Part shown: in pieces, positions 8,573 through 17,067 of the stretch
Layout: every line of letters starts with the position of its first letter
Position numbering within the stretch: the first letter of the stretch is position 1
From: Nitrospira sp.
Lineage (GTDB): Bacteria; Nitrospirota; Nitrospiria; Nitrospirales; Nitrospiraceae
Length of the DNA stretch: 39,602 bases
NCBI GenBank assembly: GCA_005116885.1
Contig: SWDP01000006.1
Location: 123,835 to 163,436 of the forward strand
Reading direction: 5' to 3'
Position numbers and translations under genes: made by a program
Notes under the pieces: model-generated
What the model saw: the letters and a program-made list of their open reading frames with translations, nothing else
What the model was told of the DNA's origin: nothing
Database searches by the model: none

Positions 8573-9394
8573 TTATATTCCCAGGGTTGTGAGGGGTCGT
8601 CCAGTCTGTTCAGTTAACAAGCGATCCGGTACCAGGTCCGTCTCGACGGTTCTGGCTAACGTCAGGGCAAAGACTTGCTCGCTGCCGGCTTTTCGTAGGG
8701 TTTTTGCACATTCGTTCAGTGTGGTACCGGTGGTGAAGACATCGTCCACGAGGAGAATACGCTTTCCTGCAAGATCGTGTGGCCTACGGATCGTAAATGC
8801 ATTCCGTAGATTTCGTAGCCGTGCCTGTCGCGATAAGGCGGTTTGAGGATCGGTGAGGGCGGTTCTGACAAGGTTGGTGGCTGAAACGGGGCGGGACAGG
8901 TGACGACCGAGCTGATCGGCTAACAGCAACGATTGGTTAAATTCACGCGTGCGTAGGCGCGCCGGGTGTAAGGGCACTGGGATAACCACGTCGGCGTCGA
9001 GTCCCTGTGGTAGAGCGTTGATCATGAGTTGCGCGAGTGGCCGTGCGAGTGTCAGTTTGCCTCGGTACTTGAATGAGCAGATCGCGTCCCGCAGAGGTGG
9101 GAGATAAGGGAAGAGGGTCCAGGCGCGTTCAAAGTCAGGGGGCTGTTCCTGGCAGTACCGGCATTGATGGTTCGGTGTATAGGTCGTAGCTGCCGGTGAG
9201 ACGAACGGCTGATCGCAGCGGGCACACACCGGCTGATGGAGTGGGCGGATGGTGTGCCAGCACGCGGCGCAGAAGAAGGGCACTGGGTCGGTGCTGAGTG
9301 GGTGGCCACATGAGAGGCATTCCACTGGCAGGACGAACCGAAGGAGCTGACGACATCGTCCCATCAGCCGATCTTGTGTGTCTTCACGTAACAT
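8573..9394 (-). CDS. comF: ComF-family phosphoribosyltransferase-like protein
   Basis: ComF/GntX homologue, related to type I phosphoribosyltransferases and involved in DNA uptake in competent bacteria. The N-terminal zinc-binding part has several CxxC pairs (LSCGHPL, FCAACWH, CARCDQPF, CRYCQEQPP). The PRTase core includes VVIPVPLHPARLRTREFNQS and the PRPP loop ILLVDDVFTTGTTLNEC, both well conserved. Length 273 is slightly above the usual 230-250. The first ATG (9394) is listed; an internal one at residue 11 is possible. It starts the comF-fmdB pair and is transcribed divergently from the LolD-like ATPase gene across a 272-bp region in which I recognise no gene. Confidence 0.9.
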   Translation of the reverse strand: MLREDTQDRLMGRCRQLLRFVLPVECLSCGHPLSTDPVPFFCAACWHTIRPLHQPVCARCDQPFVSPAATTYTPNHQCRYCQEQPPDFERAWTLFPYLPPLRDAICSFKYRGKLTLARPLAQLMINALPQGLDADVVIPVPLHPARLRTREFNQSLLLADQLGRHLSRPVSATNLVRTALTDPQTALSRQARLRNLRNAFTIRRPHDLAGKRILLVDDVFTTGTTLNECAKTLRKAGSEQVFALTLARTVETDLVPDRLLTEQTGRPLTTLGI

Positions 9395-9666
9395 GAGTCG
9401 GGGAAGCGCTCCGATTACCGTGTGTGTTCCTTCTATGAGACTATCCTGCGTCCTTCAAGGTTGTTGCCCTGCAAACGGTTATGATATACGAAGGCGGTAG
9501 GATATTGAAACTACTCTGCCGGCGCAACCGGCTGTGATGGGCGAGAACAGATTGAGTGTCATGTTTGATGGCATTCGATGAACCCGATTGGAATACTCAG
9601 TCAGATAACGCGCGTGTCCATTTATCCCTACTGCGGATCCGAGTCTAGAGAGAGACGTCGATTGCC

Positions 9667-10365
9667 ATGGTGAGATTTGACCAGGTGTCGAAAGTGTACG
9701 AGCGGGGCGGTGACACCATCACCGGTCTCGATCGGGTCACGATCGAAGTGGGAAAGGGAGACTTCTGCGCCTTTATCGGTCCCAGCGGTTGCGGAAAGAG
9801 TACGCTGCTGAACCTGGTTGGTGGATTGGATGTGCCGACTTCGGGAGAGATTCTTCTCGGAGGGCGTTCGACCAGTGGATTTACGAGCGACGACTGGACG
9901 AGGGTCAGGCGGGAAACCATTGGGATTATCTTCCAAGCCTTCCATCTCATTCCAGGGTTGACGGCAGCGGAGAATGTCGCGTTTCCACTTTTGTTGCGCG
10001 GGGAGCGGGGAGTATCGGTCCAAGCCCGTGTTGCGGAGGTGATTGAATTGGTCTCGATGACCGCGCGACGACATCATCGCCCCAGCGAGCTCTCGGGCGG
10101 GGAGCAACAGCGTGTAGCGATTGCGCGAGCGATCGTGCATCAGCCCCAGATTATTCTCGCCGACGAGCCGACCGGTAATTTGGATTCCCAGCATGGGGCC
10201 GAAATCATCGCGCTTCTTCGGTCGCTCGTTCAGCGGGTTGGCCAAACGATACTATTAGTGACCCATAGCGCCGAAGCCGCTCGGGCTGCAGATTACGTCT
10301 GGGTCATGAAGGATGGGCGGCTGATGACGAGAACGCAGCATGAGCCGGTCACGGTCGTCGCGTGA
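9667..10365 (+). CDS. LolD-like ABC transporter ATPase
   Basis: ATPase of the LolD/MacB/FtsE class. Walker A (GPSGCGKST), Q-loop (IFQAFHLIPGLTAAENVAFP), signature ([14 protein letters not shown]), Walker B ([13 protein letters not shown]) and switch His (VTHSAEAARAA) are intact in 232 residues. The nearest partner is the double-FtsX permease at 11732-14338, on the same strand but separated by the dihydroorotate dehydrogenase gene and an inverted HTH gene. The pair resembles YbbA-YbbP type exporters. Its stop codon overlaps the ATG of the next gene by one base. Confidence 0.92.
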   Translation: MVRFDQVSKVYERGGDTITGLDRVTIEVGKGDFCAFIGPSGCGKSTLLNLVGGLDVPTSGEILLGGRSTSGFTSDDWTRVRRETIGIIFQAFHLIPGLTAAENVAFPLLLRGERGVSVQARVAEVIELVSMTARRHHRPSELSGGEQQRVAIARAIVHQPQIILADEPTGNLDSQHGAEIIALLRSLVQRVGQTILLVTHSAEAARAADYVWVMKDGRLMTRTQHEPVTVVA

Positions 10366-11291
10366 TGGATTTATCGACCACCATTGCCGGCGTACGATTT
10401 CCCAGTTGTTTTATGAATGCCTCGGGGGCGCTCTGTGTCACGCGTGAGGAACTACTGGCACTGGGCCGGTCTCGCGCCGGAGCCATTGTCACGAAGTCGA
10501 TGACGGTTGAGCCGCGAGACGGCAATCCCACGCCCCGGTACTATGCGTTTCCCGGCGGGTCCATCAACTCGATGGGTTTGCCGAATCTCGGATACCGGGC
10601 GTATGCCGCGCTCATTCCTGAATTGAAGAGTTTCGGAAAGCCGGTCATCGCCAGTGTGGCGGGTCTGTGTGAAGATGATTTCCCGACGATTGCGGCCATC
10701 ATCAATGCGGCGAAGCCCGACTTGATCGAAGTCAATCTTTCGTGTCCCAACATTCCTGGCAAGCCTCAGATCGGCTATGACGCTGAAGCGTCCGAGCGAC
10801 TGCTGAAGCGGGTTCGCAAGGTCATTACGGTCCCGATGGGGGTCAAGTTGCCTCCGTATTTCGACCCTGCCCATCATACAGCGATGGGAGAGGTCATTGG
10901 CCGTTGCGGGGTTGATTTTCTCAACCTGATTAACTCGGTCGGCAACGGGTTGGTCGTCGATCCTGAACGCGAGACGGTCGTCATCAAGCCCAAGGGCGGG
11001 TTCGGTGGGCTGGGAGGTACGATCATCAAGCCGGTTGCGCTGGCCAACGTGCGGGCTTTTTGGAAGATCTTCGAAGGGCAAATCTCAATCATCGGGACCG
11101 GCGGGGTCGTCCACGGTGTGGATGCGTTCGAACACCTGCTCTGTGGCGCGTCGGCTGTTCAGATCGGGACCGTGTTGGTGGAGGAGGGCGTGAGTGTATT
11201 TGGTCGATTGGAAACTGAATTGGCGGCTCAGCTCAGCAAGAAGGGCTATGCGAAGTTGGAGGACTGCCGGGGAAAGCTAAAGGAGTTATAG
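10365..11291 (+). CDS. pyrD: Dihydroorotate dehydrogenase, class 1A-like
   Basis: FMN enzyme oxidising dihydroorotate to orotate in pyrimidine synthesis. The sequence resembles class 1A (fumarate-using, cytosolic, homodimeric) enzymes: MNASGALCVTREELLAL, GSINSMGLPNLGY, the active-site VNLSCPNIPGKPQIGYD with the catalytic Cys, the GVKLPPYFD Lys, and IIGTGGVVHGVDAFEHLLCGAS for the phosphate site. Length about 308 is normal. ATG at 10365 overlaps the preceding TGA (TGATG); GTG at 10362 is an alternative start. Classes 1B and 2 are the common bacterial forms, so class 1A in a respiring organism is noteworthy. No pyrK is adjacent, consistent with 1A. It ends 2 bp from a convergent HTH gene. Confidence 0.88.
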   Translation: MDLSTTIAGVRFPSCFMNASGALCVTREELLALGRSRAGAIVTKSMTVEPRDGNPTPRYYAFPGGSINSMGLPNLGYRAYAALIPELKSFGKPVIASVAGLCEDDFPTIAAIINAAKPDLIEVNLSCPNIPGKPQIGYDAEASERLLKRVRKVITVPMGVKLPPYFDPAHHTAMGEVIGRCGVDFLNLINSVGNGLVVDPERETVVIKPKGGFGGLGGTIIKPVALANVRAFWKIFEGQISIIGTGGVVHGVDAFEHLLCGASAVQIGTVLVEEGVSVFGRLETELAAQLSKKGYAKLEDCRGKLKEL

Positions 11292-11293
11292 GC

Positions 11294-11566
11294 CTACTTG
11301 GCTCCGAACGTCTTGGCAAGGAGGCCCAGTTGCAGAGCCCGTCGGAGTAGTTGCGCGACGTTTCTCACATTCAACCGTCGCATTAAGTTGAATCGGTGCA
11401 CTTCGACCGTGCGCACGCTGATCTCCAGAACATCGGCAATCTCACGGTTCGTGTGTCCGATCGACACCAGGCGAAGGATTTCACGTTGCCGAGGTGTGAG
11501 GAGTTCGGCATCTATCTTCTCATGTCGCGGCTGGATTTTTCGGCTCAAGGCAGTGTGTGCGCCCAT
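11294..11566 (-). CDS. Small LuxR-type HTH regulator lacking a receiver domain
   Basis: A stand-alone GerE/LuxR DNA-binding domain of 90 residues: LTPRQREILRLVSIGHTNREI, then ISVRTVEVHRFNLMRRLNV. The start is set at 11566 because AGAGGGG lies correctly upstream and homology begins just after. The open frame continues upstream to 11710, but that part is unlike any domain I know. No receiver, PAS or ligand domain is present, so activity may be set by abundance. It lies in reverse between the pyrD-like gene and the large permease, splitting what looks like an ABC transporter locus, and could regulate the permease promoter in the 165-bp gap. Confidence 0.8.
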   Translation of the reverse strand: MGAHTALSRKIQPRHEKIDAELLTPRQREILRLVSIGHTNREIADVLEISVRTVEVHRFNLMRRLNVRNVAQLLRRALQLGLLAKTFGAK

Positions 11567-11731
11567 CGATCCCCTCTTTCCCTCGACTCCTGTGAGTCTA
11601 CCAAAGGTCCGTTTGACTGTAAACAAAACGGCTGATTTGTGCTGGGTTCCGTGCCAGACTCGAACCATTCGAGTCGTCCTCTCTCCCTCGTCCCGTAGGG
11701 TTCGCTCCATTCATCGCGCCCCCAGGATTCT

Positions 11732-14338
11732 ATGATTATACCACTCGCTTTAATTCGCGCTCATGCGTTCCAACGGCCATTTCGTACGCTACTTAGTGTC
11801 GCCGGAGTGGCATTGGGGGTTCTGGCCTCCGTGGCCATTGGGACCGCGAACGTTCAAGTGCTGCGATCCTTTGAGCAAGCGGTCACAACGGTAGCCGGTT
11901 CTGCCACATTGGAAGTGGCAGGCCATGATCTCGGGGTGGATGAGTCGGCCATCACGGCTATCCGTGCGGTCGAGGGGGTTGTGAGCGCCGCACCGGTGAT
12001 TGAAGAGTCGGTGGTCATCGCCCAGGGGGAAGCGCATGGCCAGGTGCTTCAGATATTGGGGCTGGATTTACTCTCAGAGGTTGGGGCGCGAGGCTTTCAG
12101 ATTCCGAAGGCTGAGGACCTCGATATGCTGGAAATGCTCCTCGCTCCGGACGCCCTGTATCTTGGCCGGCAAGTGGCGGCTGACTGGCACGTGGGAGTGG
12201 GTCATGTCCTCGAGGTGATGGTAGGAGGCCGTGTTGTACGGTTGAGGATCGCAGGGCTCATCCAAAACGAGGAGGCACGCTCGTCTCTCTGGGATCGGCT
12301 TGCCGTCATGGATATCGCAGCGGCGCAGCTGTTATTTCAATCGATCGGGCGGTTGGATCGGATCGATTTGGTGACGATGCCTGGCCGATCGCTCGACGGC
12401 ATCGCCGCCTCTCTGCGCGCAGTTCTGCCTCCCCATCTTGTTGTGCAACGGCCGGCACAGCGGACCAAGCAAGTCGAAAACATGGTCTGGGCCTTCCAGC
12501 TCAATCTGTCCGTCATGAGCTGGGTGGGGCTGCTCGTCGGGGTGTTCTTGATCTACAACACGATTGCCTTTGTTGTGGCGCAGCGTAGGCGGGAGATCGG
12601 TATCTACCGCGCACTCGGCATGACAGAGCGGCGAGTCATGGGCCTGTTTCTCATGGAAGCGGGACTGCTCGGTCTTTTAGGGGGGCTCTTGGGAGGCGTC
12701 GGCGGGGTGTGGCTGGCCAAGGGGTTGGTGTCACTCGTCAACCGGACGGTGTCCGATCTCTATGCGCCGGTCGTGTCTAGCGGGATGATCTTGTCGATGG
12801 ACATCCTGACGCTTACGGCAGTGGCAAAAGGAGTGCTACTCGGGACCGTGGTGTCGATGGTGGGAGCCTTGGGCTCCAGTGTGGAGGCTGGCAGGACTGT
12901 GACGGTTCGTGCGTTGTCGCCAGGAGACTATGAATCGACGAATCAGCTGAGGGCTGGGCTGTGGGGCTGGATCAGCCTCGCGTTGTTCGTGCTCGCAGGC
13001 CTCTGCTCGTTGATGGGTCCTGTTGGAGACTTGCCGCTCTTTGGTTATGTCGCGACCATGTGCCTTTTGGGGGCGCTCTCTTGTCTTTCACCGATGTGTA
13101 TCAAGGCGTTGGGATGGCGGCATCTTCGAGGAGAGAGCCAGACGATGCTGGTCGGAGGGAGCCTCCGGCTCATCGCGGCAGATCAAGCCGCGCGTCATCC
13201 GGGCCGGAATGCGGTAACGGTATCGGCGTTGATGGTGGGGTTGTCGATCATGATCGGTGTGGTCGTCATGGTTCGGAGCTTTCGTGACACGGTCGAGTTC
13301 TGGGTGGACGAAACCGTCATGGCCGATCTCATTGTGGCTCCACAGTCCTGGCTTCATGGAAAACAAGCAGGGCAGGCTTCGCGTGCCCTGCCGGGGACAT
13401 GGGATTCAACGCTATCGGCGATCGACGGTATTGCAGCAGTCGACACCTATCGTGAGGCGTATGTGGGCGTCGAGGGTCAATCGGTCGCGCTGGTGTCACG
13501 AGATCTTCGGCTCCATGCGCAACGCAGCCGGTATCTGATGGTCCATGGAGACTCAAGTGCGGCCTTGAGGCGAGCTGCCGAAACTGGAGGCGCTCTCCTG
13601 TCGGAAGTGTTGGCGACTCGGCTACAGCTTCGGGAAGGGGATACGGTCATGATTACAACGCCGGCGGGACCCGCCGCCGTGCCCGTTGCAGGGATTTTCT
13701 ACGATTACGCGACCGACGGTGGGAAGATGGTGATGGATCGTTCATGGTATCGGCAACAATGGCACGATGACCGGGTGACTGTGTATTCCGTCTACCTGGC
13801 TTCCGGGGCCGATGCTGAGCATGTACGGCAGTCGATTGTGACACATGTGGCTGGGTTGGATGGAATGACGCTCCCGCCGTTGGTCATCCGTAACCACGAA
13901 TTGCGGCGGGAAATTCTTGAGATCTTCGACCGCTCCTTCATCTTGACCTATGTCCTTGAAGCCATCGCCGTGCTGGTGGCCGTCCTTGGCATCGTCAACA
14001 CCTTGGTGACGGCCGTCCTTGAGCGGCGACGTGAATTTGCCGCACTGCGGGCGATCGGGGCCAGTACAAGGCAGGTGGAACGACTCGTGCTGTGGGAAGC
14101 GGCTTACCTCGGACTGATCGGGGCGGCGTTGGGCGTCGCGGGAGGCTTGCTGCTCGCGCTCCTGCTCATCCGCGTCATCAATAAACAATCCTTTGGCTGG
14201 ACGATCCAGATGACGGTTCCAGGTGGAGTGATTCTGCAAGCCGTAGGACTCGCACTCACGGCAGCCTTGGTGGCCGGCTACTGGCCTGCGCGTTGGGCAG
14301 CAAGACAACCGGTGGTCGAGGGGCTGAGAGAAGAATAG
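11732..14338 (+). CDS. Large ABC transporter permease with two FtsX domains
   Basis: Permease of the YbbP/LolE-like group, 868 residues. An N-terminal helix (LLSVAGVALGVLASVAIGTA) leads to a first extracytoplasmic domain and a first FtsX domain (MSWVGLLVGVFLIYNTIAFVV, with QRRREIGIYRALGMTERRV). A second helix and extracytoplasmic domain follow (NAVTVSALMVGLSIMIGVVV), then a second FtsX domain (VLEAIAVLVAVLGIVNTLV, with ERRREFAALRAIGASTRQV). The ending ARWAARQPVVEGLREE is typical. Both coupling helices carry the conserved RRRE motif, so each half can engage an ATPase; the LolD-like protein at 9667 is the likely partner. Substrates of such exporters include lipoproteins and hydrophobic compounds. 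It converges with lemA 18 bp downstream. Confidence 0.92.
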   Translation: MIIPLALIRAHAFQRPFRTLLSVAGVALGVLASVAIGTANVQVLRSFEQAVTTVAGSATLEVAGHDLGVDESAITAIRAVEGVVSAAPVIEESVVIAQGEAHGQVLQILGLDLLSEVGARGFQIPKAEDLDMLEMLLAPDALYLGRQVAADWHVGVGHVLEVMVGGRVVRLRIAGLIQNEEARSSLWDRLAVMDIAAAQLLFQSIGRLDRIDLVTMPGRSLDGIAASLRAVLPPHLVVQRPAQRTKQVENMVWAFQLNLSVMSWVGLLVGVFLIYNTIAFVVAQRRREIGIYRALGMTERRVMGLFLMEAGLLGLLGGLLGGVGGVWLAKGLVSLVNRTVSDLYAPVVSSGMILSMDILTLTAVAKGVLLGTVVSMVGALGSSVEAGRTVTVRALSPGDYESTNQLRAGLWGWISLALFVLAGLCSLMGPVGDLPLFGYVATMCLLGALSCLSPMCIKALGWRHLRGESQTMLVGGSLRLIAADQAARHPGRNAVTVSALMVGLSIMIGVVVMVRSFRDTVEFWVDETVMADLIVAPQSWLHGKQAGQASRALPGTWDSTLSAIDGIAAVDTYREAYVGVEGQSVALVSRDLRLHAQRSRYLMVHGDSSAALRRAAETGGALLSEVLATRLQLREGDTVMITTPAGPAAVPVAGIFYDYATDGGKMVMDRSWYRQQWHDDRVTVYSVYLASGADAEHVRQSIVTHVAGLDGMTLPPLVIRNHELRREILEIFDRSFILTYVLEAIAVLVAVLGIVNTLVTAVLERRREFAALRAIGASTRQVERLVLWEAAYLGLIGAALGVAGGLLLALLLIRVINKQSFGWTIQMTVPGGVILQAVGLALTAALVAGYWPARWAARQPVVEGLREE

Positions 14339-14356
14339 CGGCCTCGTGAGAAGTGT

Positions 14357-14944
14357 CTACGCTGCCACAGCCATACGATTGGCAAACGCGAGCGGCATGT
14401 CTTTGCGATCTGATGGCGCGATCGTTAGGAGTGGCCTCGTTGCGTGCCCGATCTCTTCTGCGACCCAACATGTCGGGATTTTTTGAATAGCGATATTGTA
14501 CAGGTTGACCGAGTCGTTATAGAACTCTCGCCGGTCGGCTATGGTGCTTTCCAGCGCCGAGATGCGCTGCTGAATGGCGACAAACTCTTCATTGGCTTTC
14601 AGGTCTGGATACTGCTCGGCCACGGCAAAGAGTGTTCCTAAAGCCCCGACGATCTGATTTTCCGCCTGCGCCTTGTCGGTGACATTCACGCTTTCGCGAT
14701 AGGCATTGCGGGCTTTGGTCACAGATTCCAGCGTTTCCCGCTCGTGTGTCATGAAGCTATTACAGACTTGAACAAGCTTGGGAAGTTCATCGTGCCGCTG
14801 CTTCAGGATGACGTCGATATTCGACCAGGCCTTGTTGATATTGTTCGCGAGCCGGACCAGCGTGTTGTAGACGGCCACAACATAGGTGATGAGCACAGTC
14901 ATGCCGCTCACAAACAGGCTTCCGATTATCAAGGTGCTGTTCAT
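14357..14944 (-). CDS. lemA: LemA family protein
   Basis: Membrane-anchored helical protein of the LemA family. One N-terminal transmembrane helix (STLIIGSLFVSGMTVLITYVV) precedes a long helical region with the family string VRLANNINKAWSNIDVILKQ, RHDELPKLVQVCNSFMTHER and LKANEEFVAIQQRISALEST. Function is uncertain; LemA homologues are associated with envelope stress and with small membrane proteins. The start is set at 14944, which has AGGAG at correct spacing; ATG 14950 is too close to it. It is the second gene after the GIDE-domain protein (25-bp gap), a neighbour pairing I recall from many bacteria. The C-terminal 30 residues deviate from the usual short tail. Confidence 0.9.
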   Translation of the reverse strand: MNSTLIIGSLFVSGMTVLITYVVAVYNTLVRLANNINKAWSNIDVILKQRHDELPKLVQVCNSFMTHERETLESVTKARNAYRESVNVTDKAQAENQIVGALGTLFAVAEQYPDLKANEEFVAIQQRISALESTIADRREFYNDSVNLYNIAIQKIPTCWVAEEIGHATRPLLTIAPSDRKDMPLAFANRMAVAA

Positions 14945-14969
14945 GGGCATTCTCCTCTTGGTATGGCGA

Positions 14970-16286
14970 TTACGATATTGTTCTCAGATAGTATTTAACG
15001 AAGACGATCAAACATAATGCCGTAAGTGCCAGGCCTCCTGCTCCATACGCCCACATGTGCCATCGCAAGTGGGACCGTAAGTCTTTTTCGCTTCGATCCG
15101 AGATAATAAACTCATGGCCCCGGTTGCTCCCAATGTAGAGACGAGCGGCGTTCTCGACGCGTTCTGTTGCGCCGAGGCGTTCCTGTGCTGTTCCGAGGAC
15201 GTAGACCTGTGCGTCTGGGAGGATGAATGATTCACGGCATCGAAGTGTTTTGTTTCCCAACCAACGTTCTGTTGAAATCCCCAGTCGATTCAGTCCGTCG
15301 ATCGTCGTGGGGGGCAATGCTTCGAGCCAATCGTTTCGAACGATGCATTCGTCTTGCAAGATCAGCTCGGCGTGAAGGGGTGCGACGAGCACGCGTCCAG
15401 TGGTATCACTGACGAAAAATGGCTGCTCCGATGTGCCTTTCGTAATGGTCTCCCACCGTATATGTTTTCCGGAGCCGACGCGCTCTTCAACGGCATAGGT
15501 ATAGAACACACAGGGAACCCCTCTGAATGGAGAAGAGAGAACCTGTTTTTCTGGCTGGGCCTGCCCACTGATCTCGACTAATCCGAGCGCTAGTGAACGG
15601 ATGGTCGAGGTTGGAATACTTTCGATCAAGTGCTTTCGTTGGAGAAGTAACCATCCTTCGGCGAAGAGCCAGAATCCTCCTAGGGTGCCGGCTGCCAAAT
15701 AGAGAAAGGGGTGATCCGGTGTCCGACTCCACAGAGTGGTTCTCAAAGTTTTGTCGATCCCGGCGGCGAAAATAATCCCTCCGATCCCGAGGGCGAGTCC
15801 GAAAAACAGTACCCAGAACCACAGACCTTGCGCGTGGGAGTGTGGTGTCTTGAGTCCGGGCTGATGGCCCGTATTGTTGCGTGTATGATGCCTCGCCGCC
15901 GCCTGTGCATACAGTTCGGTTTCGCCGACCTCGATTGGCACCGCAGCGCCTTGGTAGGTCTCATTCAGACGAGTGAGGCTTCCGTGAGGCAGCCACCAGC
16001 CGCGACAGGAATCGCAGCTCAGGAAGGATGTGTGCGCTACCGTTGCAGACTCCATGTGAGTCCCGCATCGAGGGCAGAGAGTCTCTGTTGTAACCGCGAC
16101 GCCTCCTGTATTACCAATCGCCCGCTTCAGCGAGGTGTAATCTTCGACAAAGAAGTTCACCTCTCCCACATCGAGCCAGAGTCCGTGTCCAGAGGAACAG
16201 ACATCGAGCCCAGGGCCATGGCTCGTTGGAACCTGAGTCAGGTCCTCCTGACAATCGGGGCATTTCATAGCAACCATCGTATTCAA
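14970..16286 (-). CDS. Membrane protein with twin TFIIB-type zinc ribbons and a GIDE domain
   Basis: A 438-residue multi-domain protein. Two N-terminal zf-TFIIB ribbons are visible: MKCPDCQEDLTQ with HGLWLDVGEVNFF, and LCPRCGTHMES with CDSCRGWWLPHGSL. Two transmembrane helices follow (about residues 150-175 and 190-215), then a GIDE/MULAN-like extramembrane domain (SSPFRGVPCVFYTYAVEER, ESFILPDAQVYVLGTAQER) and a C-terminal helix (MWAYGAGGLALTALCLIVF). GIDE domains in eukaryotes belong to mitochondrial E3 ligases that also carry RING; here there is no RING, and zinc ribbons sit at the other end. The gene is adjacent to lemA. ATG at 16286, 16277 or 16268 are all possible; homology starts at the last. 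A function cannot be assigned. Confidence 0.82.
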   Translation of the reverse strand: MNTMVAMKCPDCQEDLTQVPTSHGPGLDVCSSGHGLWLDVGEVNFFVEDYTSLKRAIGNTGGVAVTTETLCPRCGTHMESATVAHTSFLSCDSCRGWWLPHGSLTRLNETYQGAAVPIEVGETELYAQAAARHHTRNNTGHQPGLKTPHSHAQGLWFWVLFFGLALGIGGIIFAAGIDKTLRTTLWSRTPDHPFLYLAAGTLGGFWLFAEGWLLLQRKHLIESIPTSTIRSLALGLVEISGQAQPEKQVLSSPFRGVPCVFYTYAVEERVGSGKHIRWETITKGTSEQPFFVSDTTGRVLVAPLHAELILQDECIVRNDWLEALPPTTIDGLNRLGISTERWLGNKTLRCRESFILPDAQVYVLGTAQERLGATERVENAARLYIGSNRGHEFIISDRSEKDLRSHLRWHMWAYGAGGLALTALCLIVFVKYYLRTIS

Positions 16287-16537
16287 ACTGTAGCAAGAAT
16301 CGGGCAGGTGTCAACGCAAAGCGCTAGCAATCGCTTTGAGAAACAGGGGTTTCAGCGGGGTTATCAGCGGGCAATCGTGAAGCAGTGTGTGTCAGACGAG
16401 AGTCTCGGTCAGGACATGTGGCGCTGCTATCTGATGCACCTCGGTTGACTCATGATAAGACTCATACTTGAGCGCTTACCTCCGTTCCTGGAGCAGGGGT
16501 GGCAAACTCACCACCTTCACCTCTTACGCCGAACGGT

Positions 16538-17056
16538 TCACGTCTCATTCGGAGCAACGCAGGAATTGTCATAGACCGACCAGGCAGGGGCCAATGGACG
16601 ATACAGCGTATGATAATTGTTCCAACTGCGTTGAAAGCGTCGTAATACGTCTGCGCGAGGAATGTCATATCCGCCTTGGCGAACTCGGGACGCAATACGT
16701 TGAAGGGCAAGTTGAGGTGAAGTGAGGGTCAAGAATACGATGGTGATCTGATATCCCGCTGTCTTCCATCCTGTCAGAAGCCGCAGATAGGTTCTCCCGC
16801 TTAAGGTGCTCTCAAAAGCGAAATCCTTCCGTGCCTTCGCTAAACGAGTGAGTTCCATCAGGACAAGCCTGCCTGCTTGCCGTGCAGCCAGTTCAGGCCG
16901 AAGAGGCGAAAGTCTACCAGCGATGAGGTCGGCATTCACAAAATAAATGACACCGGTCTCGCGAAGAAGAAACTCCCTGGCGAAGGTGGTCTTCCCGGCG
17001 CCATTTGGTCAGGCAATGATAATGCAGCGGGGGGATCGAACGGTTTTTGTGCTCAC
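16538..17056 (-). pseudogene. Zeta-toxin-like P-loop kinase with in-frame stop in Walker A
   Basis: Predicted ABC-type-ATPase/zeta-toxin family (small P-loop kinases acting on nucleotide sugars or other small substrates). From GTG 17056 the frame reads VSTKTVRSPRCIIIA, then TGA at 17011-17009, then PNGAGKTTFAREFLLRETG and on through IYFVNADLIAGRLSP, FAFESTLSGRTYLRLL and SRVRQGGYDIPRADVLRRF to 16538. The TGA falls exactly where the family has the Gly of GPNGAGKTT, so one base change (GGA to TGA) explains it. The end, DNSCVAPNET, has Cys where Gly is usual. The gene sits 12 bp downstream of bioB. It is either a recent pseudogene or an assembly error. Confidence 0.75.
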
Positions 17057-17067
17057 GATCGAGCCTA

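Noticed and set aside
15711-16448. 245-codon plus-strand frame opposite the zinc-ribbon/GIDE gene
   Set aside because: Its translation has no domain features and is Cys/Arg-rich as expected for an antisense shadow; the minus-strand gene has clear domains.
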